Source: Enterococcus canintestini (GTDB taxonomy: Bacteria > Bacillota > Bacilli > Lactobacillales > Enterococcaceae). From it: a DNA stretch of 64,000 bases. Positions 1 to 9,616 of this stretch are shown here, piece by piece. The notes beneath the pieces are model-generated. The model did no database searches. It was not told the DNA's origin and saw only the letters and a program-made list of their open reading frames with translations. The translations under genes and the position numbers were made by a program. The stretch is from positions 44,555 through 108,554 of the forward strand of contig NZ_JXKG01000008.1 of the NCBI RefSeq assembly GCF_001885735.1. Direction: 5' to 3'. Every line of letters begins with the position of its first letter. The first letter of the stretch is position 1.

Positions 1-611
1 CTTTCCAAACGAGTTAAATCAGACATGTGAGCAGCTACTCCTAGTTTTTTACCAGTATCTACTGCTAAAGTACGTACGTAAGTTCCTTTGCCACAAACAA
101 CTTCAAAACGCCAACTTTGAGTTTTATTTTCTTTGTCATATTCAGGTTCACTTATCCGGCGAAAACTTTTAATCTGGGCTTTACGTTTCGGTCTTTCTAC
201 TTCTAAACCAGCCCGCGCATATTCATATAATCGCTTTCCATTCACTTTAACAGCAGAATACATAGGTGGAATTTGTGTAATCTCGCCTTCCATCAATTTC
301 ATAATATTATCAATCTCATTTTGGCTAAAAGGAGTTTCAATCGGCGTTGTTGCAACTACTTCCCCTGAGGCGTCTTCTGTTGTGGTTGCATAGCCTAATG
401 TAATTTCTCCGGTATAAACTTTACCACTATCTTGCATGAATTCAATCACCTTAGTTGCTTTACCAATACAAATCGGTAAAATACCATCCACATCTGGGTC
501 CAAAGTCCCACCGTGACCAATTTTTTTCGTTTTTAAAATCTTACGTAATTTGAATACACAGTCATGACTAGTCATGCCACGTTCTTTCCATAAAGCTAAA
601 ATGCCGTCCAT
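1..611 (-). CDS. truB: tRNA pseudouridine(55) synthase TruB (3' end outside window)
   Basis: Partial gene: the first ~203 codons are present and the C-terminus runs off the left edge. TruB isomerises U55 to pseudouridine in the T-loop of tRNAs in the cytoplasm. The N-terminus matches the family ([19 protein letters not shown]), followed by the catalytic-loop motif [10 protein letters not shown] with the presumed nucleophile Asp38; most TruB proteins read GTLDPxATG here, so this copy has an acidic variant at the Ala/Thr positions. Further blocks are [20 protein letters not shown] and [19 protein letters not shown]. The ATG at 609-611 has GGAG five bases upstream. It lies downstream of the rbfA terminator and has its own extended -10, so it is probably a separate transcript from the nusA-infB operon. 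Confidence 0.95.
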   Translation of the reverse strand, partial: MDGILALWKERGMTSHDCVFKLRKILKTKKIGHGGTLDPDVDGILPICIGKATKVIEFMQDSGKVYTGEITLGYATTTEDASGEVVATTPIETPFSQNEIDNIMKLMEGEITQIPPMYSAVKVNGKRLYEYARAGLEVERPKRKAQIKSFRRISEPEYDKENKTQSWRFEVVCGKGTYVRTLAVDTGKKLGVAAHMSDLTRLE

Positions 612-651
612 TCTAACTCCTCACTATCTCTAAATTCATTTCAACTGCCCT

Positions 652-660
652 ATTATAGCA
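652..660 (-). promoter_or_regulatory. Candidate extended -10 promoter of truB
   Basis: On the minus strand TGC-TATAAT lies about 40 bp upstream of the truB start, directly after the T-run of the rbfA terminator. There is no good -35, as expected for an extended -10 promoter. Function is inferred from sequence only. Confidence 0.45.
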
Positions 661-702
661 GAAAAAAAGCCTCTTTAAAAAGTTTTCCTTTCTAAAGAGG
701 CT
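661..702 (-). terminator. Rho-independent terminator after rbfA
   Basis: A 9-bp stem (GCCTCTTTA, 669-677, with TAAAGAGGC, 693-701) is followed on the minus strand by seven T residues. It ends the rimP-nusA-infB-rbfA transcript about 10 bp past the rbfA stop codon. Confidence 0.85.
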
Positions 703-710
703 TCTTTATC

Positions 711-1058
711 TTAATCCTTGTGTAAATTACGGATCATTTCGTCGATTTTGTTACCATATTGCACAGAGCTATCTAATTCAAAAGAGATTTCCGGTGTTTT
801 ATATAATGTTAACCGTTGGCCTAATTCTCGTCGAATTAAACCACTCGCTTTTTCTAAACCCGCTTGTGCTTTTTGTTTATCAGAAGCTAAGTCAGATAAA
901 ATACTATAAAAGATTGTTGCTTGTTGTAAATCTCCTGTTACCCGGACATCTGTAATAGTGACATCTTGCACCCGTGGATCGCGTACTCTTTTACGTAAAA
1001 TATCGTTGACTTCTCTTAAAATTTCATGGGCAACACGACGGTCACGATAATTGGCCAT
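711..1058 (-). CDS. rbfA: 30S ribosome-binding factor RbfA
   Basis: 115 aa, the normal size for RbfA, a cold-shock KH-fold protein that binds immature 30S subunits and assists 16S rRNA 5'-end maturation. The N-terminal [21 protein letters not shown] and the central [20 protein letters not shown] strand-helix block are typical. The ATG is preceded by GGAGGGATAAGG. It begins about 20 bp after infB and is the last gene of the operon before a strong terminator. Apparently complete. Confidence 0.96.
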   Translation of the reverse strand: MANYRDRRVAHEILREVNDILRKRVRDPRVQDVTITDVRVTGDLQQATIFYSILSDLASDKQKAQAGLEKASGLIRRELGQRLTLYKTPEISFELDSSVQYGNKIDEMIRNLHKD

Positions 1059-1077
1059 CCTTATCCCTCCATTTATC

Positions 1078-3714
1078 TTAGTCGTTTTTGATTTCTTCCA
1101 TTACATAAGCTTCAATCACATCGTCAACTTTCAAATCATTGAATTTTTCGACCATAGCGCCACATTCAAAGCCTTGTTTTACTTCTTTAACATCATCTTT
1201 AAAGCGTTTCAAGCTCGCAAGGACGCCTTCGTAAATCACGATACCATCACGAATGACACGGACACCACTGTCGCGGCGAATAAACCCATCGGTTACATAG
1301 CAACCGGCAATCGTACCAACTTTTGAAACTTTATATGTTTCGCGGACGATCATTTGACCAGTAATTTTTTCTTCAAATTCTGGGTCAAGTAAGCCCTTCA
1401 TCGCTGTTTCAATTTCTTCGATTGCTTTATAAATGATACGGTGTAAACGAATATCAACCGTTTCGGCATCTGCTTGTTGTTTTGCTTGTGGCGTTGGGCG
1501 CACGTTGAAGCCGATGATAATCGCATTACTTGCAGCTGCTAAGGTAACATCACTTTCATTAATAGCACCAACAGCAGAATGGACGATATTAACTCGTACG
1601 CCTTCTACTTCAATTTTCTTCAATGAAGCAGCAAGCGCTTCTGCTGAACCTTGTACGTCTGCTTTAATAATCACGTTAACTTCTTTTAATTCGCCTTCTT
1701 TTAGGCTTTCAAATAAGTTATCCAATGTCACACGGCTATTAGAAGCACGTTGTTCCATCAAAGCACGTTTTGCCCGTTCTTCACCGGCAGCCCGCGCTGT
1801 TTTTTCATCTTCAAAGACGACAAAACGATCGCCTGCTTGAGGAACATCATTTAAACCAGTAATTTCGACTGGTGTCGCAGGTCCTGCTGATTTATCCCGT
1901 CGGCCTAAATCATTGGTCATTACCCGTACACGGCCATAAGTATTTCCGACTACAATTGGATCGCCCACATGTAAAGTACCTTGTTGCACGAGTAATGTTG
2001 CCACTGGGCCTTTACCTTTATCCAAACGAGCTTCAATTACAGTACCAATGGCTCTTTGGGTTGGATCTGCTTTTAAGTCTTCTACTTCTGCTACAAGTAA
2101 AATCATTTCTAATAATTCATCGATGTTTTGACCAAATTTCGCTGAAATTTCAACAAAAATTGTGTCGCCACCCCAACTTTCAGGAATTAATTCGTATTCA
2201 CTTAGTTCTTGCATTACGTGTTGTGGGTTAGCACCAGGTTTATCAATTTTATTCACTGCAACAATAATTGGCACTTTCGCTGCTTTGGCGTGGTTAATCG
2301 CCTCAACAGTCTGTGGCATAACGCCATCATCTGCTGCAACAACTAAAATTGTAATATCTGTAATACTTGCACCTCGAGCCCGCATACTTGTAAAGGCCGC
2401 GTGTCCTGGTGTATCTAAGAAAGTAATTGGTTTCCCATCAATGTCAATTTGATAAGCACCAATATGTTGCGTAATCCCGCCAGCTTCACCACTTGTTACT
2501 CGTGAGTGACGTAGTGTATCTAGTAAAGTTGTTTTACCATGGTCAACGTGACCCATAATCGTCACAACTGGTGGACGTGGTACTAAGTTTTCGGCTGCAA
2601 CTTCTTCTGCTTCAAAGAATTTGTCAATGTCGGCAATATCGACTTGTACTTTTTCTTGAGGCTCAATTCCATAATCTGTCGCCAAAAGTTCAATTGTATC
2701 TTTGTCTAGCGCTTGGTTTTGGTTAACCATGACACCCATCATAAATAATTTTTTGATGATTTCGGCTGGTTCACGGTGAATTTTTTTAGCAATATCAGCT
2801 ACATTCATGCCTTCTGTATATTCTAATACTTCTGGCAATTCTCTAAATTTACGTGGTGGTACTGCCGGTTTATTGGAAACTTGTTGTTTTCCTTTTTTAC
2901 CTTTTTTCTTAAACTTATTACGGTTTTGTTGATAGCCACCTTGACGATTTTGTTGACCATAATTTTTGTTACGATTATCGTTACTACGGTTACCCGCTTT
3001 ATTACCATCTGCTTTGGCAGCTGGTTGAGTATTTGCAGGTTTTGCGGCTGGTTTATTAGCGTTCGTAGCAGGTTTTGTCGTAGTACGTTGTTGTGTTGCT
3101 GGTTTTTTATTTTGTGTCGGAGCTTGTTGTGCAGGTTTTGTCTGCTTGGTTTGGTTACTCCGTTTTTGATTATTATTATTAATAGGCTTTTGATCCTCCG
3201 TTTTTTTATTAGCTGTTTTTTGATTTACTGGTACAGTTTTTTGTGATGTGTTTTCAGTTTTATTTGAAACAGCTTTAGCTGAAGGTGTTTCAGAATGATT
3301 GAAACGATTATTTTGCTCAGCTTGTGTTTTATTTACAGTCCCTTGTTGACGGTTGTGCGTTGCTTGATTTTTCTGTTGCCCTTGTTGGTTTCCTTTATTT
3401 TGACCTTGTTTGTGGCCTTGTTTTTGGTTTGGATTATTCCGATTTTGGAATTTCGGATTATTCCGTTGGGTAACAAATTTTTTATGCTCAGGTTTTTTTG
3501 CTTCATCTGGGTTAGCTGGTTGGGATGCAGGTTTTGGAGCATTGTCAATACTTTTTGTTACACCAACAGCTTGGCGTAACTTTTTCTCCTCAGTATCTGA
3601 GATTGCTCCCATATGATTTTTTACATCAAATCCTAAAGATTGTGCCGTATCCACCAATTCTTTACTCGATTTGTTGATTTCTTTTGCAAGTTCATAAATT
3701 CGTTTTTTTCCCAT
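1078..3714 (-). CDS. infB: Translation initiation factor IF-2
   Basis: 878 aa. IF-2 is the GTPase that places fMet-tRNA on the 30S subunit and promotes subunit joining. Seen: an IF2 N-terminal module (residues ~1-55), a long low-complexity linker rich in Asn, Gln, Lys and Pro (~60-285), a second N-terminal helical module ([19 protein letters not shown] region), then the G domain with G1 GHVDHGKTT near residue 386, G3 DTPGHAAF and G4 NKID near 488, followed by domains II, III and C1/C2. The start has AGGAAGGTGATTGC upstream. The linker is the only unusual part; such linkers vary widely between genera. Confidence 0.98.
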   Translation of the reverse strand: MGKKRIYELAKEINKSSKELVDTAQSLGFDVKNHMGAISDTEEKKLRQAVGVTKSIDNAPKPASQPANPDEAKKPEHKKFVTQRNNPKFQNRNNPNQKQGHKQGQNKGNQQGQQKNQATHNRQQGTVNKTQAEQNNRFNHSETPSAKAVSNKTENTSQKTVPVNQKTANKKTEDQKPINNNNQKRSNQTKQTKPAQQAPTQNKKPATQQRTTTKPATNANKPAAKPANTQPAAKADGNKAGNRSNDNRNKNYGQQNRQGGYQQNRNKFKKKGKKGKQQVSNKPAVPPRKFRELPEVLEYTEGMNVADIAKKIHREPAEIIKKLFMMGVMVNQNQALDKDTIELLATDYGIEPQEKVQVDIADIDKFFEAEEVAAENLVPRPPVVTIMGHVDHGKTTLLDTLRHSRVTSGEAGGITQHIGAYQIDIDGKPITFLDTPGHAAFTSMRARGASITDITILVVAADDGVMPQTVEAINHAKAAKVPIIVAVNKIDKPGANPQHVMQELSEYELIPESWGGDTIFVEISAKFGQNIDELLEMILLVAEVEDLKADPTQRAIGTVIEARLDKGKGPVATLLVQQGTLHVGDPIVVGNTYGRVRVMTNDLGRRDKSAGPATPVEITGLNDVPQAGDRFVVFEDEKTARAAGEERAKRALMEQRASNSRVTLDNLFESLKEGELKEVNVIIKADVQGSAEALAASLKKIEVEGVRVNIVHSAVGAINESDVTLAAASNAIIIGFNVRPTPQAKQQADAETVDIRLHRIIYKAIEEIETAMKGLLDPEFEEKITGQMIVRETYKVSKVGTIAGCYVTDGFIRRDSGVRVIRDGIVIYEGVLASLKRFKDDVKEVKQGFECGAMVEKFNDLKVDDVIEAYVMEEIKND

Positions 3715-3726
3715 GCAATCACCTTC

Positions 3727-4029
3727 CTAACCTTGTATTAATTCTCCTATCTTTTTGGCAAAGCCCGCATCTAAAATACCAATTACCATCCGGGGTTTAC
3801 CAATCGCACCTCCTATTTCCAAGGCGGTTAAACGATCATTATAGGGAATTTTATAATAAGTGCACTTATCACTTATGTTTTTGTGGGTATTTTTACCAGC
3901 ATCTGTGGCAATTAATACCAAACGAGCTTTGTTGCGACGAATCTCTTTTAACGTTAGTTCTTCGCCAGTGACCAACTTTCCAGCGCGCATTGCTAAACCT
4001 AACATGTTCAATACCTTGTTTTTATCCAT
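3727..4029 (-). CDS. ylxQ: L7Ae/L30e-family RNA-binding protein YlxQ
   Basis: 100 aa from the ATG at 4029, a ribosomal L7Ae-like (kink-turn-binding type) fold seen in the nusA-infB operons of Firmicutes. Recognisable blocks are NMLGLAMRAGKLVTGEE near the N-terminus, LVLIATDAGKNTHKNI in the middle and the C-terminal LDAGFAKKIGEL. The frame is open for a further 22 codons upstream, but that extension lies inside rnpM and does not match the family, so MDKNKVLN is preferred. The start overlaps the 3' end of rnpM by 8 bp, which suggests translational coupling. Its exact role is not well settled; RNA binding is inferred from the family. Confidence 0.9.
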   Translation of the reverse strand: MDKNKVLNMLGLAMRAGKLVTGEELTLKEIRRNKARLVLIATDAGKNTHKNISDKCTYYKIPYNDRLTALEIGGAIGKPRMVIGILDAGFAKKIGELIQG

Positions 4030-4318
4030 TGCCAAATAACTCACGACGGGCTTTTTGATGGGTAACATAATCAAGAAGTTCTTGATAAAACGCATCAGTC
4101 AGTGGTGTTTCTAAGACCCGATCCAAGATTTTTTTATCCCAAGCTTTTTGTACTTCTGCTGGCTCAATTGCAACATAAGCACCGCGACCTGGCATTTTAC
4201 CAGTGGGATCAATCGAAACTTCGCCTTCTTTTGATCGAGTAATGCGAATCAGTTCTTTTTTTGGTTTCATTTCACCGGAAACAACGGATTTACGTAAAGG
4301 AATCTTTCGTTTCTTCAT
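4022..4318 (-). CDS. rnpM: RNase P modulator RnpM (YlxR, DUF448)
   Basis: 98 aa, DUF448/YlxR family. The N-terminal RKIPLRKSVVSGEMKPKKEL and central GRGAYV block are the family hallmarks (the canonical GRGAY RNA-contact loop is present). In B. subtilis the homologue was reported to bind RNase P RNA and inhibit its activity, hence the newer name. It sits between nusA and ylxQ, as in most Firmicutes, with CAGGAGGCGATTTC before the ATG. Complete. Confidence 0.93.
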   Translation of the reverse strand: MKKRKIPLRKSVVSGEMKPKKELIRITRSKEGEVSIDPTGKMPGRGAYVAIEPAEVQKAWDKKILDRVLETPLTDAFYQELLDYVTHQKARRELFGNG

Positions 4319-4333
4319 GAAATCGCCTCCTGA

Positions 4334-5539
4334 TTAATCCTCTTTTTCTTCATCAAAAGCAATATTTTCATAATCATCACTTGTCATATCGCTATTTTCA
4401 ATTACTTCATCAACAGAATCGATTGCATTTTCATCAACTGTTTCTTCAGTTACAAACTCGCCTTCATCGATATAGTCGCCTTCTTCTAATTTGGCATAAA
4501 ATTCTTCCATATCAGATTCAGCTTTAATATCAATTTTATAACCAGTTAATTTGGCTGCTAAGCGAGCATTTTGACCTCTTTTACCAATCGCAAGTGATAG
4601 TTGATAATCTGGCACAACAACGGTACAAGCACGGGGATTATCCAAATCAAAAATAACGTCTTGTGCTTCAGCTGGATTCAATGCATTAGCAATATAAATA
4701 GCTGGATCTTCATCCCATTCGACAATATCCATATTTTCGCCTTTTAATTCGTTAACAATTGCTTGAACTCGCTGACCTTTAGGGCCGACACAAGTACCCA
4801 CAGGATCAATATTAGGGTCATCTGAACGCACTGCAACTTTTGAACGATCGCCAGCTTCTCTAGCAATGCTAACAATCTCTACAGTACCATCATAAACTTC
4901 TGGCACTTCTTGTTCAAATAAACGGCGTAATAAATCTGGATGGGAACGACTAACAAAGACTTGTGGACCTTTTGAAGTATTTTCAACCCGAGAAACATAG
5001 ACTTTAATACGATCATGTGGTTGATAAAATTCGTTTGGCATTTGATCTTGTTTTGATAAAACAGCTTCGATTTTACCCAAATTGACATAAATGTAACGAT
5101 TGTCTTGTCTTTCAACAATACCTTGCATAATATCTTTTTCATAAGCTGAAAATTCATTATAGATAATCGTTCTTTCTGCTTCTCTAACGCGCTGTAAAAT
5201 AACTTGTTTGGCTGTTTGCGCTGCAATTCGGCCAAAATCTTTTGGCGTTACTTCAAAACGAATTTTGTCACCAATTTCATAAGCTGGGTTGATTTTGATT
5301 GCTTCTTTTAAAGAAACTTCTAATTGGGAATCCATGACTTCTTCTGTTACTTCTTTGACAGCATAAACATGAATGTCACCTTTTTTTTGATTGAATTCTA
5401 CTTCTACGTTTTGGGCTTGGCCGTAGTGACGTTTATAAGCTGACACTAAAGCGGCTTCTAGTGCTTCAATCACGATTTCTTTTGAGATGCCTTTTTCAGC
5501 TTCTAAAGCATCTAATGCATTCAACATTTCTTTACTCAT
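4334..5539 (-). CDS. nusA: Transcription termination/antitermination factor NusA
   Basis: 401 aa. NusA binds RNA polymerase and nascent RNA and promotes pausing and intrinsic termination. Domains in order: N-terminal RNAP-binding domain (~1-125), S1 domain (~130-200, RQDNRYIYVNLGKIEAVL), KH1 (GPKGQRVQAIVNEL, near 250) and KH2 (IGKRGQNARLAAKLTGYKI, near 320). After KH2 there is a strongly acidic tail (~345-401) and no AR repeats, the usual Gram-positive layout. Start ATG follows AAGGAG. It is the second gene of the operon, 18 bp after rimP; a hairpin in the operon leader may be a target for NusA autoregulation. Confidence 0.98.
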   Translation of the reverse strand: MSKEMLNALDALEAEKGISKEIVIEALEAALVSAYKRHYGQAQNVEVEFNQKKGDIHVYAVKEVTEEVMDSQLEVSLKEAIKINPAYEIGDKIRFEVTPKDFGRIAAQTAKQVILQRVREAERTIIYNEFSAYEKDIMQGIVERQDNRYIYVNLGKIEAVLSKQDQMPNEFYQPHDRIKVYVSRVENTSKGPQVFVSRSHPDLLRRLFEQEVPEVYDGTVEIVSIAREAGDRSKVAVRSDDPNIDPVGTCVGPKGQRVQAIVNELKGENMDIVEWDEDPAIYIANALNPAEAQDVIFDLDNPRACTVVVPDYQLSLAIGKRGQNARLAAKLTGYKIDIKAESDMEEFYAKLEEGDYIDEGEFVTEETVDENAIDSVDEVIENSDMTSDDYENIAFDEEKED

Positions 5540-5557
5540 CTGCTTGGAACTCCTTTT

Positions 5558-6034
5558 TTAAAATTGAATAGCTAAACGGGCTTTGGCAATATTCTTACGA
5601 TCAAAAGTCAGTTCTTTTTCCCGCGTTTTAATTCTGATCTTTAATACAAGTTCAGCTTCATTTAAAGAAACTAAAAATCCTTCATATTGCTTTTGTCCTT
5701 CAACTGCTTGATATAATGAGATGTGGATATATTCACCCACGGCTTTTTGATAATCGGCTTCTTTTTTCAGTGGACGCTCGGCACCAGGAGAAGACACCTC
5801 TAGAAAATAAGCTTGAGGAATTGGATCTGGATCCATATTATCCAACTTTTCACTTAGCTTTTCACTTACATAGGCACATTCTTCTATATCAATGCCGCCT
5901 TCTTTGTCGATGAATACTCGCAAAAACCAGCTTTTTCCCTCTTTAACAAACTCAACTTCGACTAATTCAAAATTTTGTTCATCCAAAATTGGAACAACTA
6001 AATTTGTTACTGTTTCTACCACTGTACTCAACAA
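5558..6034 (-). CDS. rimP: Ribosome maturation factor RimP
   Basis: 158 aa. RimP binds free 30S subunits and assists assembly around S12. The N-terminal domain carries [27 protein letters not shown] and the SSPGAERPL motif; the C-terminal domain is an SH3-like Sm fold. The start is a TTG at 6032-6034, supported by AAGGAGG six bases upstream; the nearby ATG at 6036-6038 is out of frame and too close to the ribosome site. A second in-frame TTG follows immediately. First gene of the nusA-infB operon. Confidence 0.95.
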   Translation of the reverse strand: MLSTVVETVTNLVVPILDEQNFELVEVEFVKEGKSWFLRVFIDKEGGIDIEECAYVSEKLSEKLDNMDPDPIPQAYFLEVSSPGAERPLKKEADYQKAVGEYIHISLYQAVEGQKQYEGFLVSLNEAELVLKIRIKTREKELTFDRKNIAKARLAIQF

Positions 6035-6064
6035 TCATCGCCTCCTTGACCAATTCTTTTCATT

Positions 6065-6094
6065 AAAAAGAGTGAGGGAAAAAATCCCTCACTC
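6065..6094 (-). terminator. Terminator hairpin in the rimP-nusA leader (possible attenuator)
   Basis: A perfect 10-bp stem (6070-6079 with 6085-6094) with a 5-nt loop is followed on the minus strand by five T residues. It can end the upstream DUF2752 transcript. It also lies between the predicted nusA-operon promoter and the rimP start, so it would be transcribed as part of the operon leader. Confidence 0.85.
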
Positions 6095-6118
6095 CACTAA
6101 GTATCATTACCGTTATAC

Positions 6119-6147
6119 ATTCTAACATATTTTTTTGAAAATCACAA
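6119..6147 (-). promoter_or_regulatory. Predicted promoter of the rimP-nusA-infB operon
   Basis: Minus strand: -35 TTGTGA (6142-6147), a 17-bp spacer, -10 TAGAAT (6119-6124) with an upstream TG (extended -10). Transcription would start near 6112, giving a leader of about 78 nt that includes the hairpin at 6065-6094. Confidence 0.65.
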
Positions 6148-6169
6148 CTGAAAGCAGAAATAGCGTTAT

Positions 6170-6517
6170 TTAAGTAGCAATAATTTGCCACAATCGCGGC
6201 AAAAAAGCATTAAAATTGAAATCCAATGGTGCTTGATGGGGAAAATACTGAACCATTCGATATGAATAAACAACTAAAAACAGACTTATAATTCCAATCC
6301 ACCAATATTTATTAGTCAAAAGCCGTGCAATAACCGCTTTTTTTAAACTAACTCCATAGAGTAAAACCAACAAAATAATTACCCAAAAAAGTGGATGATA
6401 ATAAAACGCTGTCGTAATATCCCCCTGTGCCAAATGAATAAAAGCACGCGTCATACCACAAACCGGACACGGCAGACCTGTCACAGCTTTTAAAGGACAT
6501 TCTAATAATCCGACCAT
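6170..6517 (-). CDS. DUF2752 membrane protein
   Basis: 115 aa. The N-terminal CPLKAVTGLPCPVCGMTRAF motif is the DUF2752 signature (Cys-Pro-x-Cys-Gly-x-Thr-Arg). Two or three hydrophobic segments follow (~38-58 and ~72-90). No biochemical role is known to me for this family; the conserved cysteines suggest metal binding or redox, which is inference. The start has GGAG seven bases upstream and overlaps the end of the upstream DUF4234 gene by 16 bp, so the two are probably co-translated. Confidence 0.85.
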   Translation of the reverse strand: MVGLLECPLKAVTGLPCPVCGMTRAFIHLAQGDITTAFYYHPLFWVIILLVLLYGVSLKKAVIARLLTNKYWWIGIISLFLVVYSYRMVQYFPHQAPLDFNFNAFLPRLWQIIAT

Positions 6518-6918
6518 TCATCGTCTCCTTGACTCTTCATATTTATCACGCCTTGATTTAAATGATCATAAACATCATTTAAGTCAGATTGTAAAATTGC
6601 CATATTAATCACGGCTAGGCCAAAAATACGCAAGACAATAAATAATAACTTATTGTCACTACGATAAGGTCGCAGTGCTCTTTTTTGCGCAGCCATCACC
6701 AGATCATTGATGCGATACCACCAATAAAACATATATAGGCCACAAGTAATAAGTCCAAAAAATAATGTCCATCCTGGTTTTAGCCGATAGTCACCAGTTA
6801 AATCATTTAAATCTCGGTTGGTAGTATAAATCCAATAGATGCCATAAATGCCACCAGTTAGTAGTGTAAATAAAATCACAGCTATTACAGAGCGTTTTTG
6901 CCAATTGGTTTTCATCAT
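6502..6918 (-). CDS. DUF4234-type membrane protein
   Basis: 138 aa with three to four predicted membrane segments. The pattern TGGIYGIYWIYTTNRDLNDL with a second copy-like segment ITCGLYMFYWWYRIND is typical of DUF4234 proteins, where each helix ends in a YW(I/W)Y motif. The C-terminus is polar and acidic (GDDEWSDY). Function unknown. It precedes the DUF2752 gene in a two-gene unit upstream of the nusA operon. GGAAA lies eight bases before the ATG at 6918; a second ATG follows directly. Confidence 0.75.
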   Translation of the reverse strand: MMKTNWQKRSVIAVILFTLLTGGIYGIYWIYTTNRDLNDLTGDYRLKPGWTLFFGLITCGLYMFYWWYRINDLVMAAQKRALRPYRSDNKLLFIVLRIFGLAVINMAILQSDLNDVYDHLNQGVINMKSQGDDEWSDY

Positions 6919-7073
6919 AGTCGCTATTTCCTTTCGTATCTCACTATGTAAAAGAAGCTGCCGCCTCTTTAACTTTATTTGATAAAATAATTTTTCCTGT
7001 TTGAAAATTCGTTTGAACTTTCTTAAATTACTTTACCATAAAAGAGTTAAATTAGGCAGGACAGCTTAAAAAT

Positions 7074-9014
7074 TTATACGCGACTGTAGTTAGCTACTTC
7101 TGCTGCAATTGCATCCACAAAAATATTTAGTTCTTCAACTGAAGTTTCTTTACTTCCATAACGACGAACGTTTACAGTTGCATCTTTTACTTCATTATCC
7201 CCTACAACAAGTTGATATGGAATTTTTTGTGTTTGTGAAGCTCGAATTTTATAACCCATTTTTTCATTTCGGTCATCGACTTCAACCCGAATTCCTTTTG
7301 CTTGTAGACGTTCTTTGATTTCATAAGCATAATCAGAATGTGCTGCAACAGAAACTGGAATAATTGTTGCTTGAATTGGCGCTAACCAAGTTGGAAATGC
7401 ACCTTTGTAAACTTCTGTTAAATAAGCTACAAAACGTTCCATTGTAGAAACAATTCCGCGGTGAATAACGACCGGACGATGAGTATTTTCGCCATCTTCA
7501 CCGACATAAGTCAACTCAAAACGTTCAGGTAATAAGAAGTCTAATTGAATAGTAGACAAGGTTTCTTCCATCCCCATCGCTGTTTTCACCTGCACGTCAA
7601 GTTTTGGTCCGTAAAATGCTGCTTCTCCTTCAGCTTCAAAATAGTCTAAGCCTAATTCATCCATCGCTGCTTTTAACATTGTTTGCGCGTTATCCCACAT
7701 TGCATCATCATCAAAGTATTTTTCAGTATTGTTAGGATCACGATAACTCAAGCGGAAACGATAATCTGTCACGTTGAAGTCTGCATAAACCGCAATCATC
7801 AAGTCCAAAGTCCGTTTGAATTCATCTTTAATTTGATCCGGACGCACAAAAGTATGGCCATCATTTAATGTCATTTCCCGTACCCGTTGTAAACCAGATA
7901 AGGCACCAGATTTTTCATAGCGATGCATCATGCCAAGTTCTGCAATTCGAATTGGTAGTTCCCGATAAGAATGAATATCATTTTTGTAGACCATCATGTG
8001 ATGCGGACAGTTCATTGGACGTAAAACAAGCATTTCGCCATCGCCCATATCCATCGGTGGGAACATATCTTCATGATAATGATCCCAGTGACCAGAAGTC
8101 TTATATAAATCAACATTGGCCATAATTGGTGTATAAACGTGTTGGTAACCTAAACTTACTTCTTTATCGATAATATAACGTTCAATAATCCGGCGAATTG
8201 TAGCACCTTTTGGTAACCAGAAAGGAAGTCCTGAACCAACTTCTGGTGAAACCATAAATAAATCTAATTCTTTTCCTAATTTACGGTGATCGCGTTCTTT
8301 TGCTTCTTCTCTTTGTTTAATAAATTCTTTTAGATCTTTTTTATCAAAGAAAGCTGTCCCATAAACACGTTGCATCATCTGATTATCGGAATTACCACGC
8401 CAGTAAGCACCCGCAACAGATAATAGTTTGAAAACTTGAATACGACCAGTTGAAGGAACATGTGGGCCACGGCACAAATCAACAAATTCTCCTTGACGAT
8501 AGGCTGTAATTGTTTCATCTTCTGGCATTTCATTAATTAATTCGACTTTATAAGGGTCTGCATGAAACAAATCCAATGCTTCTGCTTTTGATAAAACCAA
8601 GCGTTCAATCGGTAAATTTTCTTTCACGATTTTCATCATTTCTGTTTCAATTGCTGGTAAGTCTTCGGCTGTGATTGGATGTTGACCGTTATCAGTATCA
8701 TAATAAAATCCACTGTCAATCGCAGGGCCTACGCCAAAGTGAATATTCGGAAATAAACGACGGGCCGCTTGTGCCATTAAATGAGCAGCAGAATGGCGAA
8801 GTAAAGGTAACGCTTCTTCATCAGCTGGGGTAATAATTGCTAAGGTAGCATCTTCATTAATTGGACGATTTAGGTCTACTAATTCGCCATTAACTTTTCC
8901 CGCCAAAGCTTTTTTTGCTAAGCTATTAGAAATACTAGCCGCAATATCTTTTGTTGTACTACCTGATTCAAATTCTTTTTTTGCACCATCAGGAAATGTA
9001 ATTGTAATTGCCAT
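7074..9014 (-). CDS. thrS: Threonine-tRNA ligase
   Basis: 646 aa, full length for ThrRS, which charges tRNA-Thr and hydrolyses mischarged Ser-tRNA-Thr. Domains in order: TGS (~1-62), editing domain with HSAAH near residues 73-77, class II catalytic core with [10 protein letters not shown] near 333 (Cys and His as zinc ligands) and motif 2 around [18 protein letters not shown], then the C-terminal anticodon-binding domain. Start ATG follows AAGGAGGAATTATCT. Expression is very likely controlled by the T-box leader directly upstream. Confidence 0.98.
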   Translation of the reverse strand: MAITITFPDGAKKEFESGSTTKDIAASISNSLAKKALAGKVNGELVDLNRPINEDATLAIITPADEEALPLLRHSAAHLMAQAARRLFPNIHFGVGPAIDSGFYYDTDNGQHPITAEDLPAIETEMMKIVKENLPIERLVLSKAEALDLFHADPYKVELINEMPEDETITAYRQGEFVDLCRGPHVPSTGRIQVFKLLSVAGAYWRGNSDNQMMQRVYGTAFFDKKDLKEFIKQREEAKERDHRKLGKELDLFMVSPEVGSGLPFWLPKGATIRRIIERYIIDKEVSLGYQHVYTPIMANVDLYKTSGHWDHYHEDMFPPMDMGDGEMLVLRPMNCPHHMMVYKNDIHSYRELPIRIAELGMMHRYEKSGALSGLQRVREMTLNDGHTFVRPDQIKDEFKRTLDLMIAVYADFNVTDYRFRLSYRDPNNTEKYFDDDAMWDNAQTMLKAAMDELGLDYFEAEGEAAFYGPKLDVQVKTAMGMEETLSTIQLDFLLPERFELTYVGEDGENTHRPVVIHRGIVSTMERFVAYLTEVYKGAFPTWLAPIQATIIPVSVAAHSDYAYEIKERLQAKGIRVEVDDRNEKMGYKIRASQTQKIPYQLVVGDNEVKDATVNVRRYGSKETSVEELNIFVDAIAAEVANYSRV

Positions 9015-9036
9015 AGATAATTCCTCCTTAAATAAT

Positions 9037-9258
9037 AAAAAAAGTCCTAGCGCTATAATAGCACTAGGACGTGATTAACGTGGTTCCACCTAATTTTAAG
9101 ACATATTTTCGTCTTCTCTTTTGCCGCTAACGGTTGCCACCGCCTAAGATTAATTAGGAATAAGTAAAGTGGTCATCCTTTGGTTTTCTGTTGGAAAACT
9201 TTCAGCAGTTGTCTTCCTCTCTGTTACAGACTCTCAAAATCAGTTGGCTTTACAAGTT
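9037..9258 (-). promoter_or_regulatory. T-box riboswitch leader of thrS
   Basis: On the minus strand the T-box sequence AGGTGGAACCACG (9079-9091) is followed by a terminator hairpin (stem 9044-9055 with 9059-9070) and seven T residues, then the thrS ribosome site. Upstream the leader can form the Stem I structure. A plausible specifier codon is ACC (threonine) at 9171-9173 in GATGACCACTT. Uncharged tRNA-Thr would pair with the specifier and the T-box and favour antitermination. The specifier assignment is less certain than the T-box itself. Confidence 0.92.
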
Positions 9259-9264
9259 GAATAT

Positions 9265-9293
9265 ATTTAAACACTTCTTTTAAAAAAATGCAA
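9265..9293 (-). promoter_or_regulatory. Predicted thrS promoter
   Basis: Minus strand -35 TTGCAT (9288-9293), 17-bp spacer, -10 TTAAAT (9265-9270), placed just upstream of the T-box leader. Confidence 0.5.
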
Positions 9294-9301
9294 GAATAAA
9301 C

Positions 9302-9478
9302 TTACTTAAATTCACCATTAACAGCATAAGTACCTTTTTTCATTTCATTAATAATCACATGAATATGTTCTTTTGGCGCACCGGTATTCTTATGAACAGC
9401 TTCAGTAATATCTTTCATCATTGCAGTCAATTGTTCTTTACTACGTCCTTCAACTAATTCAACATGGACAAATGGCAT
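9302..9478 (-). CDS. 4-oxalocrotonate tautomerase family protein
   Basis: 58 aa from the ATG at 9478, which has GGAAG seven bases upstream. The mature protein would begin with Pro after Met removal ([13 protein letters not shown]); Pro1 is the catalytic base in this superfamily. The size and the [12 protein letters not shown] segment fit small 4-OT enzymes, which are hexamers of ~60-residue chains that interconvert keto and enol forms. The natural substrate in Firmicutes such as this is unknown. A three-residue N-terminal extension from GTG is possible but would bury the Pro, so it is rejected. Single gene just upstream of the thrS promoter. Confidence 0.9.
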   Translation of the reverse strand: MPFVHVELVEGRSKEQLTAMMKDITEAVHKNTGAPKEHIHVIINEMKKGTYAVNGEFK

Positions 9479-9616
9479 ATTATTCACTTCCTTTTTTAAA
9501 TTACCTCTATTTTAACCTTAAACAAGTCAAAATGTCCCGCACAAAACTGAAATTATTGCATAAAATTTGAAACTTTATTTTCGATATTTTTTATAAAGAT
9601 ACTCTATTAGCTTATG

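Noticed and set aside
2823..3616. Open frames on both strands across the infB linker
   Set aside because: They arise from the low-complexity Asn/Gln/Lys repeats of IF-2; none has a ribosome site or family match.
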